From positions 1 through 28,201 of the forward strand of contig CAZEVK010000021.1 in assembly GCA_964515755.1 (NCBI GenBank): 28,201 nucleotides of DNA, read 5' to 3'. Below are positions 7,224 through 14,608 of the stretch, piece by piece. Origin of the DNA: JAGVLN01 sp964515755 (GTDB taxonomy: Bacteria; Pseudomonadota; Alphaproteobacteria; Rickettsiales; JABSSG01). Position 1 is the first letter of the stretch. Each line of letters begins with the position of its first letter. A program made the position numbers and the translations under genes. The notes beneath the pieces were generated by a model. It saw only the letters and a program-made list of their open reading frames with translations, made no database searches and was not told the DNA's origin.

Positions 7224-8812
7224 TTATTTAATAATTGGCTGTTTCTCAAAACAATGAAATGGTGGTGGAGATGACAAAGTCCATTCCAATGTATTTGCTC
7301 CTTTACCCCATGGATTATCAGGACAAGGCTTTCCATAACGTAACGTATAAAATACAACAAATACAAAAAAGAAAGCTGCAAACATTGAAATGCATGAACC
7401 TATAGAAGACACCATATTCCATCCTGCAAAAGCATCTGGATAATCAGGTATACGTCGCGGCATCCCAGCTAATCCCAAAAAATGCTGTGGAAAGAATGTA
7501 AGATTTACACCAATAAAAGTAATCCAAAAATGAATTTTACCTAGAACTTCAGGATATTGTTTACCACTAATTTTACCAAACCAATAGTAAAAACCAGAAA
7601 ATAAAGCAAACAATGCACCCAAAGACATAGTATAATGANNNNNNNNNNAGCTACTACATAATATGTATCGTGCAAAACTCTATCTACAGAGGAATTTGAA
7701 AGCACTATACCCGTAACCCCTCCAACCGTAAATAAGAAGATAAAACCAATGGCAAATAGCATTGGAGTTTTAAATTCTATAGAACCACCCCACATAGTCG
7801 CTATCCAGCTAAAAATTTTAATACCTGTAGGTAATGCAATAATCATAGTTGCTGCAGTAAAATATGCAAGGAACCCTAAACTAAGTCCAACAGTAAACAT
7901 GTGATGAGCCCAAACTACAAAACCGACTACACCAATACCTACCATTGCATAAACCATACCAAGATAGCCAAATATAGGTTTTTTTGAAAATGTTGAAATC
8001 ACCTGACTAACAATTCCAAAGCCAGGAAGAATAATAACGTAAACCTCCGGATGTCCAAAAAACCAAAATAAATGCTGAAATAATACCGGATCACCACCAC
8101 CAGCTGGATCAAAAAATGTCGTACCAAAATTACGATCAGTAAGCAACATGGTGATTGCACCGCCAAGAACTGGTAAAGCAAGAAGTAATAAAAATGCTGT
8201 TACTAAAACCGACCAAACAAACAAAGGCATTTTATGTAATGTCATGCCAGGTGCACGCATATTAAATATAGTTACTATAAAGTTGATTGCGCCCAAAATT
8301 GACGATACGCCAGCCAAATGTAAGCTAAATATAGCCATATCTACTGCTCCACCAGGCTGCCCTACAGCTCCACTAAGCGGCGGATATAATGTCCAACCAG
8401 TACCAGCCCCTCCTTCTATAAAAGCTGAACTCAGCAATAAAATAAAGGATGGTATAAGCAACCAAAAGCTTACATTATTAAGGCGTGGAAATGCCATATC
8501 AGGCGCGCCAATCATTAATGGTACAAACCAGTTACCAAAACCACCAATCATTGCTGGCATAACCATAAAGAACACCATGATCAATGCGTGCGCAGTAATC
8601 AGGACATTATGAATTTGATGATCACCACCAAAAATTTGATTGCCGGGCTCCATCAATTCAAGCCTAAATAATAATGAAAATAAACCACCTATTAATCCAG
8701 CTATCACGGCAAAAATCAGATACATTGTCCCTATATCTTTATGATTAGTAGAAAACAACCATCTTTGTACACCGGTTGGATGATCTGCATGCGTATCATG
8801 TTTTTGTATCAT
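7224..8812 (-). CDS. coxA: Cytochrome c oxidase subunit I, interrupted by an assembly gap
   Basis: Subunit I holds haem a, haem a3 and CuB and reduces oxygen while pumping protons in the inner membrane. The family signatures are all present: HALIMVFFMVMPAMIGGFGN, the CuB/tyrosine motif HPEVYVIILPGFG, the HH pair in WAHHMFTVGL, and LPTGIKIFSW. A 10-N run at 7639-7648 interrupts the motif DTYYVVA-[gap]-MSLGALFALFSG, exactly where HFHY should stand with haem-ligand histidines. With the gap read as 10 bases the frame breaks and a false stop follows. With 5 bases (completing CAT TTT CAT TAT) the gene reads through as 1584 nt, a normal 527-residue protein ending PIIK. It is therefore most likely intact in the organism. 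The ATG at 8812 is 2 bases after the coxB stop. Confidence 0.96.
7639..7648. other. Assembly gap (10 N) inside coxA
   Basis: The run of exactly 10 N is a placeholder, not measured length. The flanks read GTAGTAGCT and TCATTATACTATG on the minus strand. Conserved subunit I sequence predicts only five missing bases here, encoding His-Phe and the first base shared with the following His codon. Confidence 0.97.
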
Positions 8813-8814
8813 TA

Positions 8815-9627
8815 CTATCCTACTTGTGAATTTTTAATATAACTAATATTAGCAAATTTTTGCTTAGATTGCTCTAACCAAACAGCAAAATCTTCCTTAG
8901 AAACAGCTTCTATTGCAATCGGCATAAAGCCATGACCAATACCACAAATTTCAGAACATTGACCATAATAAACACCTGGTTTATTCACCCTAACCCAAGT
9001 TTCGTTAGTTCTTCCTGGCACTGCGTCGGTTTTAATACCTAAAGAAGGAATTGCCCAACTATGAATTACATCATACGAAGTAACAAGTACACGAACATTA
9101 GTATCAACTGGTAATACAACTCTATTATCTACTTCTAATAATCTTATTTGACCAGGTTTCAATTGATCATCACTAATTATATAACTATCAAATGAAAAGT
9201 CTCCATTATCAGGGTATTGGTAATTCCAATACCATTGATGCCCTACAACCTTTAAAGTTAGCTCAGTATCTTTTATCTTTTCCATATAGTTTAAGGTTTT
9301 AAACGAAGGAATCGCAACTATTATTAAAATTAGCAATGGGACGACTGTCCAAATAATTTCAATAAAAGTATTATGTGAAGTAGTCGACGGAATAGGATTA
9401 TTTTTCTTAGAAAATCTTACGCAAACGTATAACAACAACCCAAAAACTAAAGCTACAATAGCAAAAATTATTACTAATAGTAAATCATGAAGACTTTCAA
9501 TTTTTTGCATAACTGGTGAAGCAGCTTTTTGAAAATGCATTTGCCATGGATGAGGATGATCTGCATAAGCACTACTAGAAATTACAAATAAAACTAAATT
9601 TAAAATTCCTGCTACAATATTTTTCAT
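8815..9627 (-). CDS. coxB: Cytochrome c oxidase subunit II
   Basis: Subunit II receives electrons from cytochrome c at its periplasmic CuA centre and passes them to subunit I. The 270-residue protein has an N-terminal signal peptide (cut near AYA, residue 22), two transmembrane helices (about 45-72 and 88-108) and a cupredoxin domain. The CuA ligands are all present: H189 in VIHSW, and C224, E226, C228, H232 and M235 in the CSEICGIGHGFM block. The aromatic electron-entry patch QWYWNYQYP is intact. It is the first gene of the coxB-coxA-ctaB-coxF-like operon. The intergenic region upstream is shared with divergent lipB and contains an imperfect hairpin at 9654-9687. Confidence 0.97.
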   Translation of the reverse strand: MKNIVAGILNLVLFVISSSAYADHPHPWQMHFQKAASPVMQKIESLHDLLLVIIFAIVALVFGLLLYVCVRFSKKNNPIPSTTSHNTFIEIIWTVVPLLILIIVAIPSFKTLNYMEKIKDTELTLKVVGHQWYWNYQYPDNGDFSFDSYIISDDQLKPGQIRLLEVDNRVVLPVDTNVRVLVTSYDVIHSWAIPSLGIKTDAVPGRTNETWVRVNKPGVYYGQCSEICGIGHGFMPIAIEAVSKEDFAVWLEQSKQKFANISYIKNSQVG

Positions 9628-9653
9628 TAGAACATTATCAATTTTTATTTAAA

Positions 9654-9687
9654 CTTGACACTACATTCCAAAAACATGTAAGTCAAG
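9654..9687. repeat. Imperfect inverted repeat between coxB and lipB
   Basis: CTTGAC (9654-9659) and TACAT (9662-9666) face ATGTA (9676-9680) and GTCAAG (9682-9687), around a 9-base centre with one small asymmetric bulge. The arms also include TTGAC -35-like hexamers on both strands, with TTGACT of the minus strand at 9686-9681 placed to serve coxB. It could be an operator, a leader hairpin of the cox mRNA, or coincidence of two -35 boxes. Confidence 0.4.
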
Positions 9688-9710
9688 ATCCACTTATGCA
9701 AGAAAATACT

Positions 9711-9739
9711 TTGAGTATATCTTCATCATTTACTATAAT
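9711..9739 (+). promoter_or_regulatory. Likely sigma-70 promoter of lipB
   Basis: TTGAGT at 9711-9716 and a perfect TATAAT at 9734-9739 are separated by 17 bases. The -10 box ends 30 bases before the ATG at 9770, so the leader would be only about 24 bases. Confidence 0.68.
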
Positions 9740-9769
9740 AATAAATAATAAAAAATCAAATATGTTGTG

Positions 9770-10408
9770 ATGACTATAGAATGGAAAGTAACTAAGGATT
9801 TTGTGCAATACTCAAAAGCTTTAGAAATAATGGAAGAAAGAGTAGCTCAAATCATTAACGATCAAGCACCTGAGATGGCTTGGCTTTTAGAACACCCATC
9901 TTTATACACAGCTGGAACTAGTGCAACTAAAAAAGACCTTTTACAAGATAATATATTGCCAGTATTTCAAACAGGACGAGGTGGTAAATACACTTATCAC
10001 GGACCAAAACAAAGAATTATGTACCTAATGCTTGATTTAAAAAGGAGAGCACAACCAAATCACCCTGATTTAAAAAAATATGTATATAATCTTGAACAAC
10101 TAATAATAGACACTCTTAAAAATTTTGATATCGAAGGGGAAAGAAAGAGAAATCGAATTGGAATATGGATTACTGATAAAAATGGTATGGAAGAAAAAAT
10201 TGCAGCAATAGGAATCCGGGTTAAAAAATGGGTGACATATCACGGAATTGCTATTAATGTTGACCCTGCCTTAGAGCATTTTAATGGAATTGTACCTTGC
10301 GGGATTAAAGACTACGGAATAACTTCAATGTATAAACTCAACAAAAAAATTAAAATGGAAGAATTAGATCAAGCTTTAAAGCAAAATTTTAATAAAATAT
10401 TTACCTAA
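9770..10408 (+). CDS. lipB: Octanoyl-[acyl carrier protein]:protein N-octanoyltransferase
   Basis: LipB moves octanoate from acyl carrier protein to the lipoyl domains of 2-oxoacid dehydrogenases; LipA then adds sulphur. The 212-residue protein (from the ATG) has the family signature RGGKYTYHGPKQRIMYLMLD, the catalytic lysine in EEKIAAIG (residue 143) and the catalytic cysteine in NGIVPCGIKDYGITSM (residue 177). The frame could also start at GTG 9767, one codon earlier. I prefer ATG 9770. There is no visible Shine-Dalgarno sequence; a two-codon ATG-TTG-TGA frame at 9762-9770 ends overlapping this ATG. It leads a plus-strand set with the DUF218 protein and plsC. Confidence 0.95.
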   Translation: MTIEWKVTKDFVQYSKALEIMEERVAQIINDQAPEMAWLLEHPSLYTAGTSATKKDLLQDNILPVFQTGRGGKYTYHGPKQRIMYLMLDLKRRAQPNHPDLKKYVYNLEQLIIDTLKNFDIEGERKRNRIGIWITDKNGMEEKIAAIGIRVKKWVTYHGIAINVDPALEHFNGIVPCGIKDYGITSMYKLNKKIKMEELDQALKQNFNKIFT

Positions 10409-10422
10409 TTTTTGATAATTTT

Positions 10423-10986
10423 ATGAAAAAAATTTTTCAACTAATTGTAATAGTATTAGTTATATGGCTATTAGGATTTATCTGTTTCGTGTATTCTATA
10501 CAAACAGAAGTTGATGAGCCTAAAACTAAAGCTGATGCCGTAGTTGTATTAACTGGCGGCAGTAATAGAGTCGCCATAGGCTTTAAATTACTTAATAAAA
10601 AATTAGCTAAAAAAATGTTTATTTCTGGAGTAGCAAATAATGTTAAAGTCTATGAATTATTAGATTTATACATGCAAAATCATAATAACAGATATGACAT
10701 CAATTTAGGAAAAGATGCTTTTAATACAATAACCAACGCTCAAGAAACCAAAATATGGATTGTAAAAAACAATATAAAAAGCATTATTTTAGTTACAGCT
10801 AATTACCATATGCCAAGAAGCTTATTTGAGTTCAAAAGAGTCATTCCTGAAGTAAAAATTGTCCCTTATTCAGTTATTTCCGATAATGTTAAGGTGAAAA
10901 ATTGGTGGTATAATTCTGGAACAGCTTTCTTATTATTTAGGGAATATAATAAATATATAATACTTAGGATAATAAATTTATTATGA
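10423..10986 (+). CDS. DUF218 domain protein (YdcF/SanA/ElyC-like)
   Basis: The 187-residue protein has one N-terminal membrane helix (about residues 4-26) and a following soluble domain likely facing the periplasm. The DUF218 landmarks are visible: ADAVVVLTGGSNRVAIG near residues 38-54, the FISG strand, NTITNAQETK, and the LVTANYHMPRSLFEFKRV block. E. coli relatives SanA and ElyC affect envelope permeability and peptidoglycan/lipid carrier metabolism; the enzymatic activity of the family is not firmly established. It starts 14 bases after lipB and its TGA overlaps the ATG of plsC (ATGA), so translation is coupled to phospholipid synthesis. Confidence 0.85.
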   Translation: MKKIFQLIVIVLVIWLLGFICFVYSIQTEVDEPKTKADAVVVLTGGSNRVAIGFKLLNKKLAKKMFISGVANNVKVYELLDLYMQNHNNRYDINLGKDAFNTITNAQETKIWIVKNNIKSIILVTANYHMPRSLFEFKRVIPEVKIVPYSVISDNVKVKNWWYNSGTAFLLFREYNKYIILRIINLL

Positions 10987-11693
10987 TGATTTTGCGCTCA
11001 ATTATATTTTATTTATTCATGACTCTATGGACATTATTCATAGCAATCACATGTTCTATATTCCTTATAAAACCTAATAAATATTTATTTTATTCTTGTA
11101 GAATATGGTCAAAGGGCTTATTAATTGGATTGCGAATAATATGCAATATAAAATATAATGTAATAGGCCAAAACAATCTTCCAAAACCGCCTTATATCGT
11201 TGCATCAAAACATCAGTCAGCATTTGAAACAATTCTCTTTTGGCAAATGTTCCTTCCACCAGTATACGTATTGAAAAAAGAATTAACTAAAATTCCTTTT
11301 TTTGGATGGTACTTAATAAGGCTGGAAATGATATACATTAATAGAAGCAGTCAATCACAAGCCTTAAAACACACAATAATAGAAACACAAAAAGCACTTG
11401 ATAAAAATATGGTAGTTATTATTTTTCCTGAAGGGACCAGGACAAACCCAGGACATTATTCTGAAAAATATTTTCCTGGTATTAAAGCAATCTACTCATC
11501 TTCTAATGTACCAGTAGTACCTATAGCATTAAATAGCGGCACACTTTGGCCTAGTAAAAAATTTACTATGAAACCTGGATCAATCACAATAAAGATTCTA
11601 AAGCCAATAAACCCAGGACTTGATAAAGATATTTTTATGAAGCAACTAAATTTAACAATTGAAAATGAATCACAAAACTTACTAAAAAATTAA
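10983..11693 (+). CDS. plsC: 1-acyl-sn-glycerol-3-phosphate acyltransferase
   Basis: PlsC acylates lysophosphatidic acid to phosphatidic acid at the inner membrane, the second acylation of phospholipid synthesis. The 236-residue protein has an N-terminal hydrophobic anchor (about residues 8-30). Motif I reads KHQSAFET with catalytic H77 and the acidic partner as glutamate (E82, an H-x4-E form seen in other proteobacteria). Motif III is FPEGTRT at 148-154, and a VPVVPIALNSG block corresponds to motif IV. The start overlaps the DUF218 gene by 4 bases; a second ATG one codon on is equally possible. A hairpin terminator follows the stop immediately. Confidence 0.93.
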   Translation: MMILRSIIFYLFMTLWTLFIAITCSIFLIKPNKYLFYSCRIWSKGLLIGLRIICNIKYNVIGQNNLPKPPYIVASKHQSAFETILFWQMFLPPVYVLKKELTKIPFFGWYLIRLEMIYINRSSQSQALKHTIIETQKALDKNMVVIIFPEGTRTNPGHYSEKYFPGIKAIYSSSNVPVVPIALNSGTLWPSKKFTMKPGSITIKILKPINPGLDKDIFMKQLNLTIENESQNLLKN

Positions 11694-11695
11694 TG

Positions 11696-11726
11696 AAATA
11701 GATCTTCATTTATCATCTATTTTTTA
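11696..11726 (+). terminator. Rho-independent terminator after plsC
   Basis: AAATAGAT (11696-11703) pairs perfectly with ATCTATTT (11715-11722) around an 11-base loop and is followed by a T-rich tract (TTTATT). The stem is short and AT-rich, so strength is uncertain, but its position 2 bases after the plsC stop fits the end of the lipB-plsC unit. Confidence 0.55.
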
Positions 11727-12129
11727 TTATGCCCCCTAAATTATCATTAATTAGATTTATTCTAATAAAATTTATTAACTGTTCCTAAAAGCAAAGGTAT
11801 AAGTTCAGCTTCAGTAATACTATATTTTTTTTCTTGCAAAATAATTAGTTAGAGCTTTTTTTATATGATATCATTCACTTTATTAATGTAAGTAATAAAA
11901 GTATTCTGGCATATAGGGTATACCAAACTTGCACTATGTTTTCTGGCCATATTTATATCAAAAATGTACTTCTAGACCCTGTCAATCTTTTCACTAATTT
12001 TATAGTTGAAAGTAACATAGAATTACGAAAATCGCTTAGTATTAAAACTCTATATTACTATAAGATCGCATATTTTATTATACGACATAGAGATAGCTGA
12101 TTAATGTCAGATTAGATTAAGACTAATTA
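11727..12129. other. Gene-poor stretch between convergent plsC and the RatA/Coq10 gene
   Basis: About 400 bases contain no intact reading frame of useful length on either strand. It is AT-rich, with scattered stops. The only coding-like patch is the minus-strand fragment near 11762-11899 described separately. No tRNA, insertion-sequence end or long inverted repeat was found. Confidence 0.6.
11762..11899 (-). pseudogene. Possible decayed gene remnant (very tentative)
   Basis: On the minus strand one frame reads YHIKKALTNYFARKK up to a run of eight A (about 11827-11834), where it hits a stop. The next frame continues KYSITEAELIPLLLGTVNKF plus Tyr and stop (TAG at 11762-11764). Joined across the A-run these give a plausible helical protein C terminus, as if a single-base indel in the homopolymer broke the gene. 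No start codon, upstream domain or known family can be recognised, and chance frames of this size are common in AT-rich DNA. Confidence 0.22.
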
Positions 12130-12588
12130 TCAATTACCATAAACAATGACAGCTCTTTGTTCAAAAGCACTCATCATTGTAACCAAGGCACGTTCGAAGA
12201 CTACCCCAGCAAGACTTTGTAAAATTGTAGAGTTAAAACAAAAGTCTATCTCAAATGTAATTTTTGTTTTATTTATTTGCTTATCATCTTCAAAATGCCA
12301 TAAATTAGTTAAGTATTTAAACGGCCCTTCAACAAGAGAAACATTAATAGTATATCCATCATCATCAGCAGCATTAGGCATAGTAGACTCTATTTTAGAA
12401 ACATATTTACCATGAAATGATTTAAAGCTAACAACTAACTCTCCATATATAAATCTATCTTCTTGTTTTAAAATTCGAGCTGCTGAACACCAAGGTAAAA
12501 ATTCAGGATATTTCTCAATATCAATAACTAAATCGTGTAGTTGCTTAGGTGAATACAATGAATATTTAGTCTCTTTATATTTTGTCAT
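12130..12588 (-). CDS. RatA/Coq10-type START-domain ubiquinone-binding protein
   Basis: The 152-residue protein is a single polyketide-cyclase/START lipid-binding fold. The family opening is clear: YSPKQLHDLVIDIEKYPEFL followed by PWCSAARIL, then a beta-rich cavity region with SFHGKYVSKIE and EGPFKYLTNLWHFE, and the long C-terminal helix LQSLAGVVFERALVTMMSAF. Mitochondrial Coq10 and bacterial homologues bind ubiquinone and support respiratory electron transfer. The E. coli homologue RatA was reported as a ribosome-association toxin, and many databases use that name, but no antitoxin gene is adjacent here. A quinone role suits a neighbourhood with two terminal oxidases. A likely promoter lies at 12651-12679. 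Confidence 0.88.
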   Translation of the reverse strand: MTKYKETKYSLYSPKQLHDLVIDIEKYPEFLPWCSAARILKQEDRFIYGELVVSFKSFHGKYVSKIESTMPNAADDDGYTINVSLVEGPFKYLTNLWHFEDDKQINKTKITFEIDFCFNSTILQSLAGVVFERALVTMMSAFEQRAVIVYGN

Positions 12589-12650
12589 AAATTAAGTATT
12601 AAGTTAGTTAAAGTAGTACATAAAATTTTAAAAAAAACCTTAATTTCCTC

Positions 12651-12679
12651 ATTTTAACACCCGCCTATCAAAATTGCAA
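12651..12679 (-). promoter_or_regulatory. Possible promoter of the RatA/Coq10 gene
   Basis: On the minus strand TTGCAA (12679-12674) and TAAAAT (12656-12651) are 17 bases apart, with four and five consensus matches. The -10 box ends 62 bases before the ATG at 12588. The intervening GC-rich GGCGGG is unusual for this region. Confidence 0.42.
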
Positions 12680-12746
12680 CAATATCTAAAATCAATTCTA
12701 AATAGAAATCATTATAGCTATTTCAAACAAAATGCTTGCTTTTTAT

Positions 12747-12762
12747 ATTAACTTATGTTAAT
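12747..12762. promoter_or_regulatory. Candidate operator: inverted repeat upstream of the XRE regulator
   Basis: ATTAAC (12747-12752) and GTTAAT (12757-12762) form a perfect 6-bp inverted repeat with a 4-base centre, 50 bases before the regulator start. Dimeric XRE proteins commonly bind such short dyads near their own promoter. In AT-rich DNA such dyads also arise by chance. Confidence 0.35.
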
Positions 12763-12812
12763 TGTACTTTCATATAAAATTTAAATTATAAACTTTAAGG
12801 AGGACAATAGCT

Positions 12813-13187
12813 ATGGCTAGAAAAAACAATGATATAAATCATATTGATACTCATATTGGTCAAAAAATTTACTCTTTAAGACTTGCGATGGGTATGTCGA
12901 GACAGGAACTTGGAGATCAAATTGGTGTTACACATCAGCAATGTCAAAAATATGAAAAAGGTACTAATAGAATCTCAGCCGGTAGATTGGCTTTGATTGC
13001 TAAAGTACTAAACAAGCCTATAGACTACTTCTATTCAGATATAAATAAAGATGTAGAATCAGTAATTACGCATCATCAAAGAATGTGTATTGAACTTTCT
13101 AGAAATTTTATGAAAATTAAAAATTCAATATATCAAGACGCAGTAAATACATTAGTTAAAACACTAGCAAACGACACAAATCTGTAG
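12813..13187 (+). CDS. XRE/Cro-CI family transcriptional regulator
   Basis: The 124-residue protein has a full HTH_3 domain in residues about 16-71: IYSLRLAMGMSRQELGDQIG, THQQCQKYEKGTNRI (recognition helix) and SAGRLALIAKVLNKPIDYFY. The C-terminal 50 residues are helical, probably for dimerisation. This single-domain form with a short C-terminal tail is common in alphaproteobacterial chromosomes and is not phage-like by itself. A strong AAGGAGG ribosome-binding site precedes the ATG, and a dyad lies upstream at 12747-12762. It stops 41 bases before cydA on the same strand, so it may regulate or be cotranscribed with cydAB; the target is inferred from position only. Confidence 0.9.
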   Translation: MARKNNDINHIDTHIGQKIYSLRLAMGMSRQELGDQIGVTHQQCQKYEKGTNRISAGRLALIAKVLNKPIDYFYSDINKDVESVITHHQRMCIELSRNFMKIKNSIYQDAVNTLVKTLANDTNL

Positions 13188-13228
13188 TATAGTTATTATA
13201 GCGTATTAATTTATTAGAATTATTACCT

Positions 13229-14581
13229 ATGATAGGATCAACCGATTTATCTCGTATACAGTTCGCTGCAAATATTACTTTTCATATATTATTCCCTACT
13301 ATAAATCTAGCTCTTGCGTGGATACTTGTATTTTTTCAACAGCGTTATAATAAAACTGGTGATAAAAAATGGATGAATGCATATAAGCTTTGGGTTAAAA
13401 TCTTCGCTCTATCATTTGCCTTAGGCGTAGTAAGCGGAGTTACTATGTCATTCCAGTTTGGTACTAACTGGCCTGGATTTATGAAAACTGTTGGTAATAT
13501 AGCGGGACCACTTCTGGGGTATGAGGTTTTAACTGCCTTTTTTTTAGAAGCAACATTTTTAGGAATCATGCTCTATGGGTACGGCAAAGTATCCAACAAA
13601 GTACATAGTTTAGCAACAATACTAGTAGCATTAGGTACCTCTTTATCTGCTTTTTGGATTATAGTTTTAAACTCATGGATGCATACACCAATTGGTTATA
13701 AAATGGTAGATGGTGTGGCTCACGCCACTAATTGGTTAGAAATTATTTTTAATCCGTCTATGTTTTATCGTTTGTTTCACATGATGTTAGCTTCAGGTCT
13801 TACGGTTTCTTTTTTAATTGCAGGTATATCTTGTTATAGATGGCTTAAAAACGATAAAACAGAAAGTGTAATAATTTCATTAAAAACTGGTCTTTACTTA
13901 GCGGCAATTTTAATTCCTATACAAATTTTTGTAGGAGATTCGCTAGGATTAAATAGTTTAAAATATCAACCAGCAAAAATTGCAGCTATTGAAGGAATTT
14001 GGAAAACTGAAAAAAGCGTACCTTTATTACTTTTTGCTATTCCCGATGGTAAAAATAAAACAAATAGTTATGAATTAAAAATACCTAAAATGGCTAGTTT
14101 ACTTTTAACTCATGATTTAAATGGTGAGATCAAAGGATTAAATACTTTCAACGGAAATTACCCACCTGTTGCTCCTGTATTCTTTGCTTTCCGCATTATG
14201 GCAGGTGTGGGATTTTTAATGTTCGCAGTCTCTTGGATTGCTTCATGGCAAATGTACAGGCATAATAAAATAAAAGATTTTCTTGCTAAAATATTAGTAA
14301 TAATGACTTTTTCAGGATGGGTAGCTACAGTCGCTGGATGGTATGTAACAGAAATAGGTAGACAACCTTTTTTAGTACAAGGAATTCTTAGAACTAGTGA
14401 TGCTGTATCTTCTGTTTCACAAAAAATGGTAGCAAGCACTCTTGCTATTTATATTAGTATATATGTTGTATTAATAATTTCTTATATTAGCACCATATTT
14501 TATATGACTCGTAGGGAAATAAATACAGAAGGCGGACAACCTTTAACAATGGAGCCCCCGGTAGTTAAACCTAAAATTTAA
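13229..14581 (+). CDS. cydA: Cytochrome bd ubiquinol oxidase subunit I
   Basis: CydA carries haems b558, b595 and d and the quinol site of the bd oxidase, which reduces oxygen with high affinity without pumping protons. Haem ligands are in place: H19 in ITFHILFP, H184 in YRLFHMMLAS and M324 in FRIMAGVGF. The acidic residues in GYEVLTAFFLEATF (E99, E107) match the proton path. The quinol loop holds KYQPAKIAAIEGIW, and the signature GRQPF stands at 377-381 (usually GRQPW). At 450 residues it lacks the long C-terminal Q-loop insertion of E. coli CydA (522), so it is a short-Q-loop type. The ribosome-binding site is weak; cydB follows 27 bases later. Confidence 0.97.
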   Translation: MIGSTDLSRIQFAANITFHILFPTINLALAWILVFFQQRYNKTGDKKWMNAYKLWVKIFALSFALGVVSGVTMSFQFGTNWPGFMKTVGNIAGPLLGYEVLTAFFLEATFLGIMLYGYGKVSNKVHSLATILVALGTSLSAFWIIVLNSWMHTPIGYKMVDGVAHATNWLEIIFNPSMFYRLFHMMLASGLTVSFLIAGISCYRWLKNDKTESVIISLKTGLYLAAILIPIQIFVGDSLGLNSLKYQPAKIAAIEGIWKTEKSVPLLLFAIPDGKNKTNSYELKIPKMASLLLTHDLNGEIKGLNTFNGNYPPVAPVFFAFRIMAGVGFLMFAVSWIASWQMYRHNKIKDFLAKILVIMTFSGWVATVAGWYVTEIGRQPFLVQGILRTSDAVSSVSQKMVASTLAIYISIYVVLIISYISTIFYMTRREINTEGGQPLTMEPPVVKPKI

Positions 14582-14608
14582 GCGAAATACTAATTAGGTA
14601 AAAATAAT

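Noticed and set aside
7160..7381. 73-codon minus-strand frame over the coxA end and ctaB start
   Set aside because: It overlaps both genes in a different frame, spans their junction and has no domain or ribosome site.
8148..8612. 154-codon plus-strand frame inside coxA
   Set aside because: It is the complement of the highly conserved subunit I core; proline/isoleucine-rich composition is the usual result of reading a membrane protein backwards.
10983..11693. PlsC with a mutated catalytic motif (HxxxxE rather than HxxxxD)
   Set aside because: The glutamate form KHQSAxET occurs in many proteobacterial PlsC proteins, so it is a normal variant rather than inactivation.
12130..12588. A toxin-antitoxin module based on the 'RatA toxin' name
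   Set aside because: No antitoxin-sized partner is adjacent. The XRE gene is divergent, more than 200 bases away, and points to cydA. A Coq10-like ubiquinone role is more likely.
12813..13187. Phage repressor, suggesting a prophage
   Set aside because: No integrase, structural, lysis or attachment-site signal is nearby; the neighbours are respiratory genes, and single XRE regulators are common in alphaproteobacterial chromosomes.
13229..14581. Truncated CydA (450 residues against 522 in E. coli)
   Set aside because: All haem ligands and the quinol loop are present; the difference is the absence of the long Q-loop insertion, which is normal for the short-loop subfamily.
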